Assembly (NCBI GenBank): GCA_005885555.1
Contig: VAWN01000023.1
Span: 346,675-410,674, forward strand
Reading direction: 5' to 3'
Length of the DNA: 64,000 bases
Origin: Actinomycetota bacterium
Lineage (GTDB): Bacteria; Actinomycetota; Actinomycetes; Mycobacteriales; Micromonosporaceae
Shown: in pieces, positions 52,885-61,443 of the stretch
How the letters are laid out: each line of letters begins with the position of its first letter
How positions within the stretch are numbered: position 1 is the first letter of the stretch
Notes under the pieces: generated by a model
What the model saw: only the letters and a program-made list of their open reading frames with translations
Database searches by the model: none
Told to the model about the DNA's origin: nothing
Made by a program: the position numbers and the translations under genes

Positions 52885-54714
52885 ATGAGAGTACCGTTCC
52901 CGGCGCGCGGACCCGGCCGATGGAGCCGGCTGCTGGCGAGCGCCGTCGCCGCCGTGTTGGTGATCGCCCTCCTTCCCGGCGGTACCGCATCCGCTGCGGC
53001 GCCGAGCTACCCCCACCAGAACATCAGCTGGGGGCCGTGCTGGTGGTACACGTCCGACCTCGGCGGACTCGTACCGGAGTGTGCCAGCGTGACGGTGCCC
53101 CGCGACTGGGCGAACCCGGGTGCGGGGCCGACCCTGACGATCGCGATCAGCCGTATCCGTGCGACGGATCAGGCCCGCCGCAAGGGGATCCTGTTGCTCA
53201 ACCCGGGCGGGCCGGGCGGCAGCGGTACCAGCCTGGGGTGGGAACTCAGCCTTGCGCACCCGGACGTCGCCGCCCGGTACGACCTGATCGGGATGGACCC
53301 GCGCGGCGTCGGCGACAGCACGAACCTGGAGTGCGACGCGCCGGTGGATCAGGTGAACGCCATCGTCGGCTACGACAACCGGGACCTGTCGGCGCCGGCG
53401 GTCGCCGCCCGGCAGGCGCTGGAGAAGCTGCAGGCGGACGCGTGCGCGGCGAACCCGCTCACCCGGTACATCAACACCTGGCAGACCACCCACGACATGG
53501 ACCTGATCCGGGCGCAGCTCGGCGAGGCCAAGCTGAACTACCTCGGCTACTCCTACGGCACCTGGCTGGGCGCGAAGTTCGCCGCCGTGTTCCCGGGCAC
53601 CGCTGGCAAGATCATCCTGGACTCGAACACCGGCTGGATGGACAACCTGTCGAGCACCTGGGAGGTCATGCCAGTGGCCGTCCAGCGCCGGTACGAGGAG
53701 CAGTTCCTGCCGTGGGCGGCGCGTAACCCCTTCTTCTCGCCGGTGGTGGGTACGACGCCGGTCCAGGTCAACTCCTTGTACGAGCAGGACCGGGCGGCCT
53801 ACGCCGCATTCCACCGCCGGCTGGGGGACGGCAACGACTTTGGCAACCTCATCGACGCCAACCTATTTGCGTCCATGTACAGCGAAATCGGCCTGGCGGT
53901 CGGCGCATTCGTCCTCGGCGGCGTCAAGATGTGCCTGATCGACTCGAACCCCGCGAGCAACGCCGAGTTCGAGACGTGCCTGCTGGGCTATCTCATCAAG
54001 GTGATCAACTACCTGAACGGCAGCCAGCTGGCCGCGGGGATCGGACCGGCGTTGCAGCAGGTGAGCGCCCAACTGTCCGGCCGGGCGCCGGCGACCGGGG
54101 TACCGGGCGCCCACCCGTACACCCTCGCCTCCCTCAAGGCGGCGGCGCGCACCGCGACCGGTGACACGGTACCGGTGGACGGGGTCTTCGACGCCGTGCG
54201 CTGCGGCGACGGCGGGCTGTGGCACAGCGCGAGCTGGTACGTCAACTACGCGCGCAAGTTCGGCCCGCAGTACTACCTGGGCGCCTACGCGATCAGCCAG
54301 GAGACGTGCAGCTACTGGACGCTGCCCACGCAACCGCTGCCCAACCCGGACGCGCGGGTGTCCGGGCCGATCGTCACGGTGCAGAACGAGCTCGACCCGG
54401 CCACGGCGTACGAGAACACCCCCCGTAACGTCGCGCAGTACCAGGACGCCCGGCTGATCGCGGTCGACGACGCCGGCGACCACGGCGCGTACGCCATCGG
54501 CGGCAACCCGTGTGTCGACGACGCGGTGGACGCCTACCTGAACGACGATGTCGTGCCGCCCGCCCACACCGTGTGCGGCGCGGTGCCGCTGCTGTTCGAG
54601 GACGCCGTCCACCCGGTGCCCGGACCGGTGGACGCCAAGACCCCGCCGAAGGCGGTCCACGCCGTCCTCATCGACCCGCGGATCCAGCGGATGCTGGACG
54701 AACTCATCCGGTAG
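52885..54714 (+). CDS. Secreted tripeptidyl aminopeptidase-type alpha/beta hydrolase
   Basis: 609 residues. Signal peptide (residues 1-38, Arg-rich start, LLASAVAAVLVIALLPGG, cleavage near ASA-AAP). The hydrolase core has LLLNPGGPGGSGTS (oxyanion region), IGMDPRGVGDS, and the nucleophile elbow GYSYGTWLG with Ser near residue 219. The C-terminal TAP-like part carries the Asp (QNELDPATAYE) and the His (DDAGDHGAYA). The family removes N-terminal tripeptides or cleaves esters outside the cell; Streptomyces Tap and SlpD/SlpE are the known type. GAGGAGAACGCTG lies before the ATG. It could process a secreted peptide product, but it is separated from the cluster by unrelated genes and is common in actinomycetes. 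Confidence 0.9.
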   Translation: MRVPFPARGPGRWSRLLASAVAAVLVIALLPGGTASAAAPSYPHQNISWGPCWWYTSDLGGLVPECASVTVPRDWANPGAGPTLTIAISRIRATDQARRKGILLLNPGGPGGSGTSLGWELSLAHPDVAARYDLIGMDPRGVGDSTNLECDAPVDQVNAIVGYDNRDLSAPAVAARQALEKLQADACAANPLTRYINTWQTTHDMDLIRAQLGEAKLNYLGYSYGTWLGAKFAAVFPGTAGKIILDSNTGWMDNLSSTWEVMPVAVQRRYEEQFLPWAARNPFFSPVVGTTPVQVNSLYEQDRAAYAAFHRRLGDGNDFGNLIDANLFASMYSEIGLAVGAFVLGGVKMCLIDSNPASNAEFETCLLGYLIKVINYLNGSQLAAGIGPALQQVSAQLSGRAPATGVPGAHPYTLASLKAAARTATGDTVPVDGVFDAVRCGDGGLWHSASWYVNYARKFGPQYYLGAYAISQETCSYWTLPTQPLPNPDARVSGPIVTVQNELDPATAYENTPRNVAQYQDARLIAVDDAGDHGAYAIGGNPCVDDAVDAYLNDDVVPPAHTVCGAVPLLFEDAVHPVPGPVDAKTPPKAVHAVLIDPRIQRMLDELIR

Positions 54715-54729
54715 TAGTACTCCCGTGAC

Positions 54730-54761
54730 GCGACCCTGCCGGCCATGGCCGGCAGGGTCGC
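54730..54761. terminator. 32-bp perfect palindrome, bidirectional terminator
   Basis: The half-site is GCGACCCTGCCGGCCA and the other half is its exact complement. It lies between the convergent peptidase (stop 54714) and regulator (stop 54767), filling most of the 52-bp gap. Position and strength make it a shared terminator; it lacks a T-run. Confidence 0.8.
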
Positions 54762-54766
54762 CCCGG

Positions 54767-55762
54767 TCAGAGCCAGCCGCGCGTCCTGGCCTGCAGGCCG
54801 GCCTGGAACCGGGTGTCGACGCCGAGGCGTCCCATCAACTGCTGGACGCGTTTCTGCGCGGTCCGGATGCTGATGCCCAGCCGACGCGCGATGATCTTGT
54901 CGGTCATCCCCGCCGCGAGCAGGGCCAGCAGCTGGCTCTCGGCCTCCGAGGGCAGGTCGGCACCCGGCTGCGGGTCGGTCGGGTGCAGCGGGGTGGCCAG
55001 CCGCCAGAGCGTCTCGAACATCCGCGACAGCCCGCCGAGCAGGGCCGACGGACCGACCACGAGTGCGCTGGACACGGTACGCGACTCTTCGGTCAGCACG
55101 ATCATCGCGAGCCGGTCGTCGGCGAGCAGCAGCTTGAACGGCACACCGGCCAGGATCCGGCCCTCCTCGCCGGCGGCGCGGTACCGCTCGATCTCCGCCA
55201 GCTTGCCGGGCAGGTCGAGGACGACCCGGTCGTACAGGCACCGGATACCCCCGCCGTTGCCGAGCAGCTCCAGCGCGGGCTCGTTGACCGCGCCGGCGTA
55301 TGGCGGCATGTCGATGACGTACGGCGGCATGTCGATGGCGCGCAGCTCGGTCTGTGCCGTCCGTTCGACCTGGAACGTCCGTTGCCGGACGGTCTCGGCA
55401 CCGACCACGACCTCGATCAGGTCGAGCGGGTACCGGGCGCCGCGCAGGCGGAACCGCTCGGCGAGCTGGTGCGCGGAGGCCCGGGCCCGCTGCGCCTGTT
55501 CCTCCGCCCGGCGGACCAGCTGGTCCTGGTTGGCCACCAGGGCGGCCAGACCGATGCTGGGTTCGATCGCGCAGTACCGGTCGGGCACTCCCGGCAGGCG
55601 GGTGATCAGTCCGGCCCGCTCCAGCCGGTCGAGGATCCCGGTCGCCTGGTCCCCGGTGGTGTCCGCGAGCCGGGCGAGTTCGTCGACGGTGCAGCTGGGG
55701 CTGTCGACGAGGGCGAGGTACAGCGCCTCTTCGAGAGGATCGAGGTCGAACGCTTCCAACAT
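54767..55762 (-). CDS. TrmB/LuxR-type transcriptional regulator
   Basis: 331 residues from ATG 55762 with GGGAG 7 bp upstream. N-terminal TrmB-like winged helix (LEEALYLALVDSPSCTVDEL, GDQATGILDRLERAGLI), a coiled segment (RRAEEQAQRARASAHQL), a phospholipase-D-like sensing domain (VVGAETVRQRTF, RAIDMPPYVID, RYRAAGEEGRILAGVPFKLL), and a C-terminal LuxR helix-turn-helix (LLALLAAGMTDKIIARRLG, RTAQKRVQQLMGRL) ending TRFQAGLQARTRGWL. This two-HTH family is common in actinomycetes. Its tail closely matches the short regulator at 15954, so it may also act on the biosynthetic genes. It contains an in-frame 21-bp tandem repeat at 55297-55338. Confidence 0.9.
   Translation of the reverse strand: MLEAFDLDPLEEALYLALVDSPSCTVDELARLADTTGDQATGILDRLERAGLITRLPGVPDRYCAIEPSIGLAALVANQDQLVRRAEEQAQRARASAHQLAERFRLRGARYPLDLIEVVVGAETVRQRTFQVERTAQTELRAIDMPPYVIDMPPYAGAVNEPALELLGNGGGIRCLYDRVVLDLPGKLAEIERYRAAGEEGRILAGVPFKLLLADDRLAMIVLTEESRTVSSALVVGPSALLGGLSRMFETLWRLATPLHPTDPQPGADLPSEAESQLLALLAAGMTDKIIARRLGISIRTAQKRVQQLMGRLGVDTRFQAGLQARTRGWL
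55297..55338. repeat. 21-bp tandem repeat in the regulator gene
   Basis: Two copies, 19 of 21 identical, encode IDMPPYV and IDMPPYA in the sensing domain. In frame, so it inserts seven residues next to a conserved element. Confidence 0.85.
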
Positions 55763-55939
55763 CCGTGCACTCCCGGCCTGGTGGCCGATGCCCGTGCCGG
55801 CCGCGCTCCCGCAGCCTACGCCGGGGCGGTGCCGCCGCACCCGCTTCCGGGCCGCCTGGCAGCGCAGGTGCCGCCCACCGGAGCGTCCGCGACGCGGCGG
55901 GGCTCCCGGCGCTGTCCGTCAGGAAGCCCCGGTCAGCCG

Positions 55940-56797
55940 TTAGGAAGCCCGGGTCAGTACGCCATGCGCGGTGCGGTACGCGTCCGCGACCGCTTCGCGT
56001 AGCGGCGTGTGCCGGTGCCGGTCGGAGAGGATCTCGACGCCCCACGGGCCCTGCCAGCCGGCGCTGCGCAGTGCCCGGACGAAGCCCGGCAGGTCGAACG
56101 TGCCCTCACCGCAGAGGCGCCGCCGGTGCACCGTGTCCTCGAAGAGCGTTGCGATCGGCTCGGAGTCGGCGTCGCTGAGTTCGACACCCACGATGTGACG
56201 CAGCGGTACCGCGGCGAGGTCGGCCGGCGGCGTGCCGGCCCGTTCGGTGTGCCAGACGTCGATGAGCAGACCGCCGGCCGCGGTGTCGGCGTCCTGGGTG
56301 ATCTTGAGTCCGTCGTGCACGGTCTTGATGTTCGACCAGGGCAGGAATTCCAGACCGATCCGGGTGCCCGCGTTCGCGGCCTGGGCCGCGAGGCCGGCGA
56401 ACTCGGTGACCCAGTGGTCGTGGTCCCACGGCAGGTCGGTGACGTCCGGGGCGACCTTGATGTGGTGCGCGCCCAGCGATTCGGCCGCGGTCAGGAGATC
56501 GCGGCGGACCCGGTCGGACCGCGCGCGGGCGGGGCCCGTGGTCCACCAGTCGGTCAGCAGTTCGAGCTCAAGGTCGATGATGCCGTGATCGTCGAGCAGC
56601 GTCCGCAGCCCGCGAGCGCCGTACCGGTCGAGTGCCGGCATGAGGTCGGCGTGCAGCAACCCCATACCGCTGAAGCCGGCAGCGGCTGCGGCGTCGACCC
56701 GTGCGCGGATCGGTAGCCGACTGCGCTGGTCGTCGCAGTGGGGACCCACGTCACCGGCAGTGGTCCAGCACGTCGCGAGGAGGTGTTGCTCGGCCAC
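55940..56797 (-). CDS. Sugar phosphate isomerase/epimerase (xylose-isomerase-like TIM barrel)
   Basis: 285 residues. AP-endonuclease-2-type TIM barrel: AAAAAGFSGMGLLHADL, LGAHHIKVAPDV, GTRIGLEFLPWSNIKT, GGLLIDVWHTERAG and GPWGVEILSD provide the Glu, Asp, His and Glu ligands expected for the metal site. The family includes inosose dehydratase/isomerase (IolE/IolI), hydroxypyruvate isomerase and sugar epimerases; the exact reaction is not fixed. GTG start with AGGAGCAG upstream. It lies downstream of the LacI gene on the same strand, and the nearby IolD-like gene suggests work on a cyclitol or sugar acid. The 177 bp between it and the TrmB/LuxR gene show nothing notable. Confidence 0.87.
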   Translation of the reverse strand: MAEQHLLATCWTTAGDVGPHCDDQRSRLPIRARVDAAAAAGFSGMGLLHADLMPALDRYGARGLRTLLDDHGIIDLELELLTDWWTTGPARARSDRVRRDLLTAAESLGAHHIKVAPDVTDLPWDHDHWVTEFAGLAAQAANAGTRIGLEFLPWSNIKTVHDGLKITQDADTAAGGLLIDVWHTERAGTPPADLAAVPLRHIVGVELSDADSEPIATLFEDTVHRRRLCGEGTFDLPGFVRALRSAGWQGPWGVEILSDRHRHTPLREAVADAYRTAHGVLTRAS

Positions 56798-56902
56798 GAT
56801 CTGCTCCTGTTCGGCCGGAGTGGTTGCACGCTGTGTGACGAGAACCCTACGGCCGGACCGGTACCGGTCAACCGGCCGGAGCCGTCAAAAAACCTTCAGC
56901 GC

Positions 56903-57910
56903 TCACCTGACCGGCCGGCCCGGCACGTTGTACGGAGTGATGACGTGGATGTTCGACGGCCAGGCCACGATGGGCCCGGGCAGCACCTTGTGCGCCTGCA
57001 TGATGATCTGGCAGGCGCGTCGCATGTCCTCGTTGAGGTCGTGGTGCAGCACCGCGGACAGCCGCCGGTCGCGCAGCAGGCGGGTGTTGTCGTGGTCCAG
57101 GTCGTGGCCGATGAACACCGGGCACGGACGGCCGAGGGCGTCGAACGCGGCCACGGTGGCGACGTTGCCGCCGCCGATGGAGTAGACGGCGCGGATCTGC
57201 GGGTCCTCGGTCAACGCCGCCAGGACGAGCCGGTACTGGGTGTCGTCGAGGCCGGCGCCCTCGGTGACGTCGACGAGGCGGCGGTCGGGCTGGAGCCGGG
57301 ACATGGTGTCGCGGAAGCCGATCTCGCGTTCCTCCTCGCCGCGGAAGGCGGTGCTGCTGAGGGTGACGAGCACGGCGCCGGGCCGATCGTGCAGCCACTG
57401 GCTGAGCAGGTAGGCGGCGGTGGCGCCGGCGGCGCGGTTGTCCATGCCGATGTAGGCGAGGCGGCCGCTGCCGGGGATGTCGGTGACCAGGGTGACGACC
57501 GGGATGCCGGCATCGGCGAGGCGGGCCGCCGCGGCGGCGACCTCCGGTACCGCGGGGGCCTTGAGGATCACGCCCTGTGACCGCTTGCCGGGCAGCCGGT
57601 CCAGCGTCCCCACCACCTCGGCGGTGGTACCGGTTTCGCGGAAGTGGAACCGGGCCCGGATGACCGCCGGCCGCAGGGTGGGCAGTTCCGCCTCCAGCGC
57701 CGACCGGACGGCGGTGGAGAAGCGCTCGGGCGTCTGCATCACCACGTCGACGAGGAAGTGCTGGCGGTCGAGGTCGGCGATCGCGCGGTACACCTCCCGT
57801 TCGGTGCTGGCCCGCACGTTGCCCCGCTTGTTGAGGACCCGGTCGACGGTGGCTTCGCTCAGCCCGGCCTGCACGGCGATCTCGCGGATCCGGTAGGTGT
57901 GCCGGCCCAT
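56903..57910 (-). CDS. LacI-family transcriptional repressor
   Basis: 335 residues. N-terminal LacI helix-turn-helix (RIREIAVQAGLSEATVDRVL, then NKRGNVRASTEREV) followed by a periplasmic-binding-protein-like sensor domain (GVILKAPAVPEV, PVVTLVTDIPGSGRLAYIGM, DNRAAGATAAYLL, VYSIGGGNVATV, VFIGHDLDHDN). DHDLD and DLNEDM are typical of regulators that bind polyols or cyclitols. GGAG lies 6 bp before the ATG. It is divergent from the aldehyde dehydrogenase operon and probably represses it in the absence of the substrate. The 105 bp between it and the isomerase contain an A-tract (GTCAAAAAACC), possibly an operator or promoter. Confidence 0.92.
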   Translation of the reverse strand: MGRHTYRIREIAVQAGLSEATVDRVLNKRGNVRASTEREVYRAIADLDRQHFLVDVVMQTPERFSTAVRSALEAELPTLRPAVIRARFHFRETGTTAEVVGTLDRLPGKRSQGVILKAPAVPEVAAAAARLADAGIPVVTLVTDIPGSGRLAYIGMDNRAAGATAAYLLSQWLHDRPGAVLVTLSSTAFRGEEEREIGFRDTMSRLQPDRRLVDVTEGAGLDDTQYRLVLAALTEDPQIRAVYSIGGGNVATVAAFDALGRPCPVFIGHDLDHDNTRLLRDRRLSAVLHHDLNEDMRRACQIIMQAHKVLPGPIVAWPSNIHVITPYNVPGRPVR

Positions 57911-57946
57911 CGCCGCTCCTGCTGGGTTTTTGATGGTTTCAGCTCG

Positions 57947-57974
57947 TTGACCCCGCGGTCACGGTTCGTACGCT
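57947..57974 (+). promoter_or_regulatory. Candidate promoter of the catabolic operon
   Basis: TTGACC, a 16-bp spacer, and TACGCT form a sigma-70-like pair in the 198-bp divergent region, 135 bp before the aldehyde dehydrogenase ATG. GACCCCGCGGTC within it is a dyad and may be an operator for the LacI protein. A second TTGACC lies at 57974. Confidence 0.3.
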
Positions 57975-58108
57975 TGACCGCATACCTCGATGACTACCAG
58001 AACTCCCAACGGTTTCCGAGGTCCGCCAACAACTCATCCGCGCCGACGGCGGCTGCCGCCTGCCCGCCGGCACGCGGTCCCGCGCACCCGGAACACGAAA
58101 GGATCGGC

Positions 58109-59539
58109 ATGGACGCCACCAGTATGTTGATCGGCGGCCAGTGGCGGTCGGCCATCGGCACCGGCAGGACCGAGGACGTCACGTCGCCCTACGACGGGTC
58201 GGTCGTCGGTACCGTGCCGGTCGCCGGCGTGCGCGACGTCGAGGCGGCCCTCGCGGCGGCCGAGCGCGGCGCGTCGGTCTGGCGGCGTACCCCGGCGCAC
58301 GAGCGGATGCGCGTCCTGATGCGGGCGGCCGACCTGGCCGAGCAGCGTACCGGCGAGATCGGCGCGGAGAACGGCAAGACCATCACCGAGGCCACCGCCG
58401 AGGCGGGCCGGTCGGGCGAGCTGATCCGGCTGGCGGCGTTCGAGGGTACCCAGCTGTACGGCGACTCGCTGCCGCTGGACGCCAACCCGGGCACCGGCCT
58501 GGACAAGGTCGGGTTCACGCTGCGCCAGCCGTGCGGGATCGTCGTGGCGATCACGCCGTTCAACTACCCGGCGCTGCTGGTGCTGCACAAGCTCGCCCCG
58601 GCCCTGGCGGCCGGCAACGCGGTCGTGCTCAAGCCGGCCCGTACCACGCCGTTGACGGCGCTGGCGCTCGCGGCCTGCTTCGTCGACGCCGGCCTGCCCG
58701 AGGGCGTGCTGTCCGTGCTGACCGGCCCGGGCGGCGAGCTGGGCGACGCCCTGGTGAGCGACCCGCGGGTACGGAAGGTGTCGTTCACCGGTTCGACGCG
58801 TACCGGCGAGCGGATCACCCGGATGGCCGGGGTGAAGAAGCTGTCGCTGGAACTCGGTGCGTCCTGCCCGGTGGTGGTCCTGCCCGACGCCGACCTGGAA
58901 CTGGCGGCCAGCGCGGTGGCCGTGGGCGGCTACGTGAACGCCGGCCAGGTCTGCATCTCCGTGCAGCGGGTCATCACCCACCCGGCCGTCAGCGGCGACT
59001 TCCTCGACGCCCTCGTACCCAGGGTCCAGGCGATCCGCACCGGCGACCCGTCCTCGTCGGAGACCACCATGGGCAGCCTGGTGAGCCTGGCGGAGGCCAA
59101 GCGCGTCGAGAAGTCGATCGCCGACGCGGTGGCCGGCGGCGCCCGGCTGCTGACCGGCGGCGACCGGGACGGCGCGATCGTCGCTCCCGCGGTGGTGGCC
59201 GACGTCGACCCGGCCTGCGCCCTCAGCCAGGACGAGCTGTTCGGCCCGGCCGTCGCGGTCAGCACCGCCGCCGACTGGGAGCAGGCGATCGCGCAGGCCA
59301 ACGGCACCGCCTACGGCCTGGGCGCCGGCATCTTCACCGCGGACGTGGCCGGAGCGGTCCGCGCCATGCGGGAGGTCGACGCCGGCAACATCCACATCAA
59401 CTGGACCCCGCTGTGGCGTGCCGACCTCATGCCCTACGGCGGCCTGAAGGGAAGCGGCATCGGCAAGGAAGGCCCGCGCCGGGCCGTCGCCGAGATGACC
59501 GAGGAGAAGACCGTCGTGCTGCACGGCCGGCCCTGGTAG
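58109..59539 (+). CDS. NAD(P)-dependent aldehyde dehydrogenase
   Basis: 476 residues from ATG 58109 with AAAGGA upstream. ALDH landmarks: TPFNYPALLVLHKLAPALAA, NAVVLKPARTTPL, FTGSTRTGERI, general base Glu in LELGAS, and catalytic Cys in NAGQVCISVQR; C-terminal YGGLKGSGIGKEG. Because the LELG Glu is present, it is a hydrolytic, acid-forming ALDH of the lactaldehyde/succinate-semialdehyde/GAPN type rather than a CoA-acylating methylmalonate-semialdehyde dehydrogenase. It opens the rightward catabolic operon, 11 bp before the IolD-like gene, and likely oxidises an aldehyde produced by the pathway. Confidence 0.92.
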   Translation: MDATSMLIGGQWRSAIGTGRTEDVTSPYDGSVVGTVPVAGVRDVEAALAAAERGASVWRRTPAHERMRVLMRAADLAEQRTGEIGAENGKTITEATAEAGRSGELIRLAAFEGTQLYGDSLPLDANPGTGLDKVGFTLRQPCGIVVAITPFNYPALLVLHKLAPALAAGNAVVLKPARTTPLTALALAACFVDAGLPEGVLSVLTGPGGELGDALVSDPRVRKVSFTGSTRTGERITRMAGVKKLSLELGASCPVVVLPDADLELAASAVAVGGYVNAGQVCISVQRVITHPAVSGDFLDALVPRVQAIRTGDPSSSETTMGSLVSLAEAKRVEKSIADAVAGGARLLTGGDRDGAIVAPAVVADVDPACALSQDELFGPAVAVSTAADWEQAIAQANGTAYGLGAGIFTADVAGAVRAMREVDAGNIHINWTPLWRADLMPYGGLKGSGIGKEGPRRAVAEMTEEKTVVLHGRPW

Positions 59540-59550
59540 GAGACCCACCC

Positions 59551-61443
59551 ATGAAGCTCACCGTCGCGCAGGCCCTCATCACGTACCTGTCGCAGCAGTA
59601 CTCGGTTGCCGACGGTCAGCGCCGCCGGCTCATCCCGGCCACGCTGGGCATCTTCGGCCACGGCAACGTCGCCGGCCTCGGCCAGGCACTCGACCAGCTC
59701 AGCGACGCGATGCCGTTCATCCAGGGCCGCAACGAGCAGGCCCTGGTGCACATCGCGTCCGGGTACGCCAAGGCGTCCCGCCGGCACGCCACCCTCGCGG
59801 TCACCGCCTCGATCGGCCCCGGCGCCCTGAACATGGTCACCGGCGCGGGCCTGGCCACGGTCAACCGGCTGCCGGTACTGCTGCTGCCCGGCGACGCCTA
59901 CGCCACCCGCCGCCAGGGGCCGGTGCTGCAACAGCTCCAGCACCCCACCGAGGCCGACACGTCGGTCAACGACGCATTCCGGCCGGTGTCGCGGTTCTTC
60001 GACCGGATCACCCGACCCGAGCAGCTGCTCACCGCCCTGCCCGCGGCGATGCGGGTGCTGACCGACCCGGTCGACACCGGCGCGGTGGTGATCTCGCTGC
60101 CGCAGGACGTCCAGTCGCACGCCTACGACTGGCCGGCCGCCTTCTTCGCCGAGCGCGACTGGACCATCCGCCGCCCGGCACCCGACGCGGACGAGGTCGA
60201 CGCCGTCGCCCGGCTGCTCGCCGCGGCCGAACGACCGCTCATCATCGCCGGCGGCGGGGTCATCTACTCGGGCGCCACACCGGAGCTGGAGGACCTCGCG
60301 TCGACGCTCGGGATCCCGGTCGCGGAGACGTTCGCCGGCAAGGGCGCGGTCCAGCGCAGGGACTGGTGGCAGCTCGGCGGGATCGGCCTGGAAGGCACCC
60401 CGGCCACCAACGAGCTGGCCCGCGACGCCGACCTCGTGCTCGCCGTCGGCTCCCGGCTGACCGACTTCGCCACCGCGTCGCACTCGCTGTTCCAGCACCC
60501 GGAGGTGCGGTTCGCCAGCGTCAACGTCAACGTCCACGACGCCGGCCGGCTCGGCGCCACCGGCATCGTCGCCGACGCCAAGCGCGCCCTGTCCGCACTG
60601 GCCGAGGCCGTGACGCGGCACAAGGCCGCGGACACCACGGCCTGGCAGGCGAGGGTACGGGAGGCAGCCGACCGGTGGACGCCGGTGCGCGCCGCCGCGC
60701 TGGATCTGTCCACAGTGGACGGTTACCTGACCCAGGGGCAACTCATCGGGCTGTTGCAGGAGCACGCGCGCGCCGGTGACACCATCGTCGCTGCGGCCGG
60801 CGGCCCGCCCGGTGACCTGCAGAAGGTGTGGGACGCCACCGACGGGCGGCACTGCCACCTCGAGTTCGGGTTCTCGTGCATGGGCTACGAGATCCCGGCC
60901 GGTATCGGCGTCCGGCTGGCCGACCCGGACCGTAGCCACCGGGTGGTGTCGTTCCTCGGCGACGGCACGTTCCTGATGGCACCGACCGAGCTGGTCACCG
61001 CGGCGCAGGAGGGGCTGCCGGTCACCGTCGTCATCCCGGAGAACCACGGGTACCAGGTGATCCACCGCCTGCAGATGGGCCGCAGCGGGCGGGAGTTCGG
61101 CAACGAGTTCCGGTACCGTACCGGCCCGCTGGACCTGGACTCGGCCAAGCCGGCCCGGCTGGAGGGCGGGTACCTGCGCGTCGACCTCGCGCAGGTCGCC
61201 GCCGGCCTCGGTGCGCGGGCGGTCACCGCGACGACGGCCGAGGAGGTACGCGCCGCCCTGGCCGACACCCGCGACCACGACGGCCCGGTCGTCATCGTCG
61301 TCCCGGTCGTCCCGCACGCCGACCTGCCCGGCGCCGGGGTGTGGTGGGACGTTGCCCCGGCCGAGGTGTCCGACTCGGACACGGTGACGCGGCTGCGTGC
61401 CGAGTACGAGCAGGGCCTGGCGACACAGAGGTGGTACGGATGA
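59551..61443 (+). CDS. iolD: IolD-like ThDP-dependent 3D-trihydroxycyclohexane-1,2-dione hydrolase
   Basis: 630 residues, close to the usual IolD length of about 640. Thiamine diphosphate enzyme of the acetolactate synthase superfamily: N-terminal domain with GIFGHGNVAGLGQAL and the catalytic Glu in GRNEQALVHIASGYAK, central FAD/THDP-like domain (ERPLIIAGGGVIYSGA), and the ThDP/metal motif GDGTFLMAPTEL ending PENHGYQVIHR. IolD opens the ring of trihydroxycyclohexanedione in myo-inositol breakdown. The GLGQAL-GRNEQ and LEFGFSCMGYEIPAG stretches are IolD-like. ATG 59551 has TAGGAG. The other classical inositol genes (iolB, iolC, iolG) are not recognisable in the window, so the substrate may be an inositol relative. 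Confidence 0.87.
   Translation: MKLTVAQALITYLSQQYSVADGQRRRLIPATLGIFGHGNVAGLGQALDQLSDAMPFIQGRNEQALVHIASGYAKASRRHATLAVTASIGPGALNMVTGAGLATVNRLPVLLLPGDAYATRRQGPVLQQLQHPTEADTSVNDAFRPVSRFFDRITRPEQLLTALPAAMRVLTDPVDTGAVVISLPQDVQSHAYDWPAAFFAERDWTIRRPAPDADEVDAVARLLAAAERPLIIAGGGVIYSGATPELEDLASTLGIPVAETFAGKGAVQRRDWWQLGGIGLEGTPATNELARDADLVLAVGSRLTDFATASHSLFQHPEVRFASVNVNVHDAGRLGATGIVADAKRALSALAEAVTRHKAADTTAWQARVREAADRWTPVRAAALDLSTVDGYLTQGQLIGLLQEHARAGDTIVAAAGGPPGDLQKVWDATDGRHCHLEFGFSCMGYEIPAGIGVRLADPDRSHRVVSFLGDGTFLMAPTELVTAAQEGLPVTVVIPENHGYQVIHRLQMGRSGREFGNEFRYRTGPLDLDSAKPARLEGGYLRVDLAQVAAGLGARAVTATTAEEVRAALADTRDHDGPVVIVVPVVPHADLPGAGVWWDVAPAEVSDSDTVTRLRAEYEQGLATQRWYG

Noticed and set aside
58109-59539. 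CoA-acylating methylmalonate-semialdehyde dehydrogenase (IolA/MmsA)
   Set aside because: The protein keeps the LELG Glu of hydrolytic aldehyde dehydrogenases, which MMSDH lacks.
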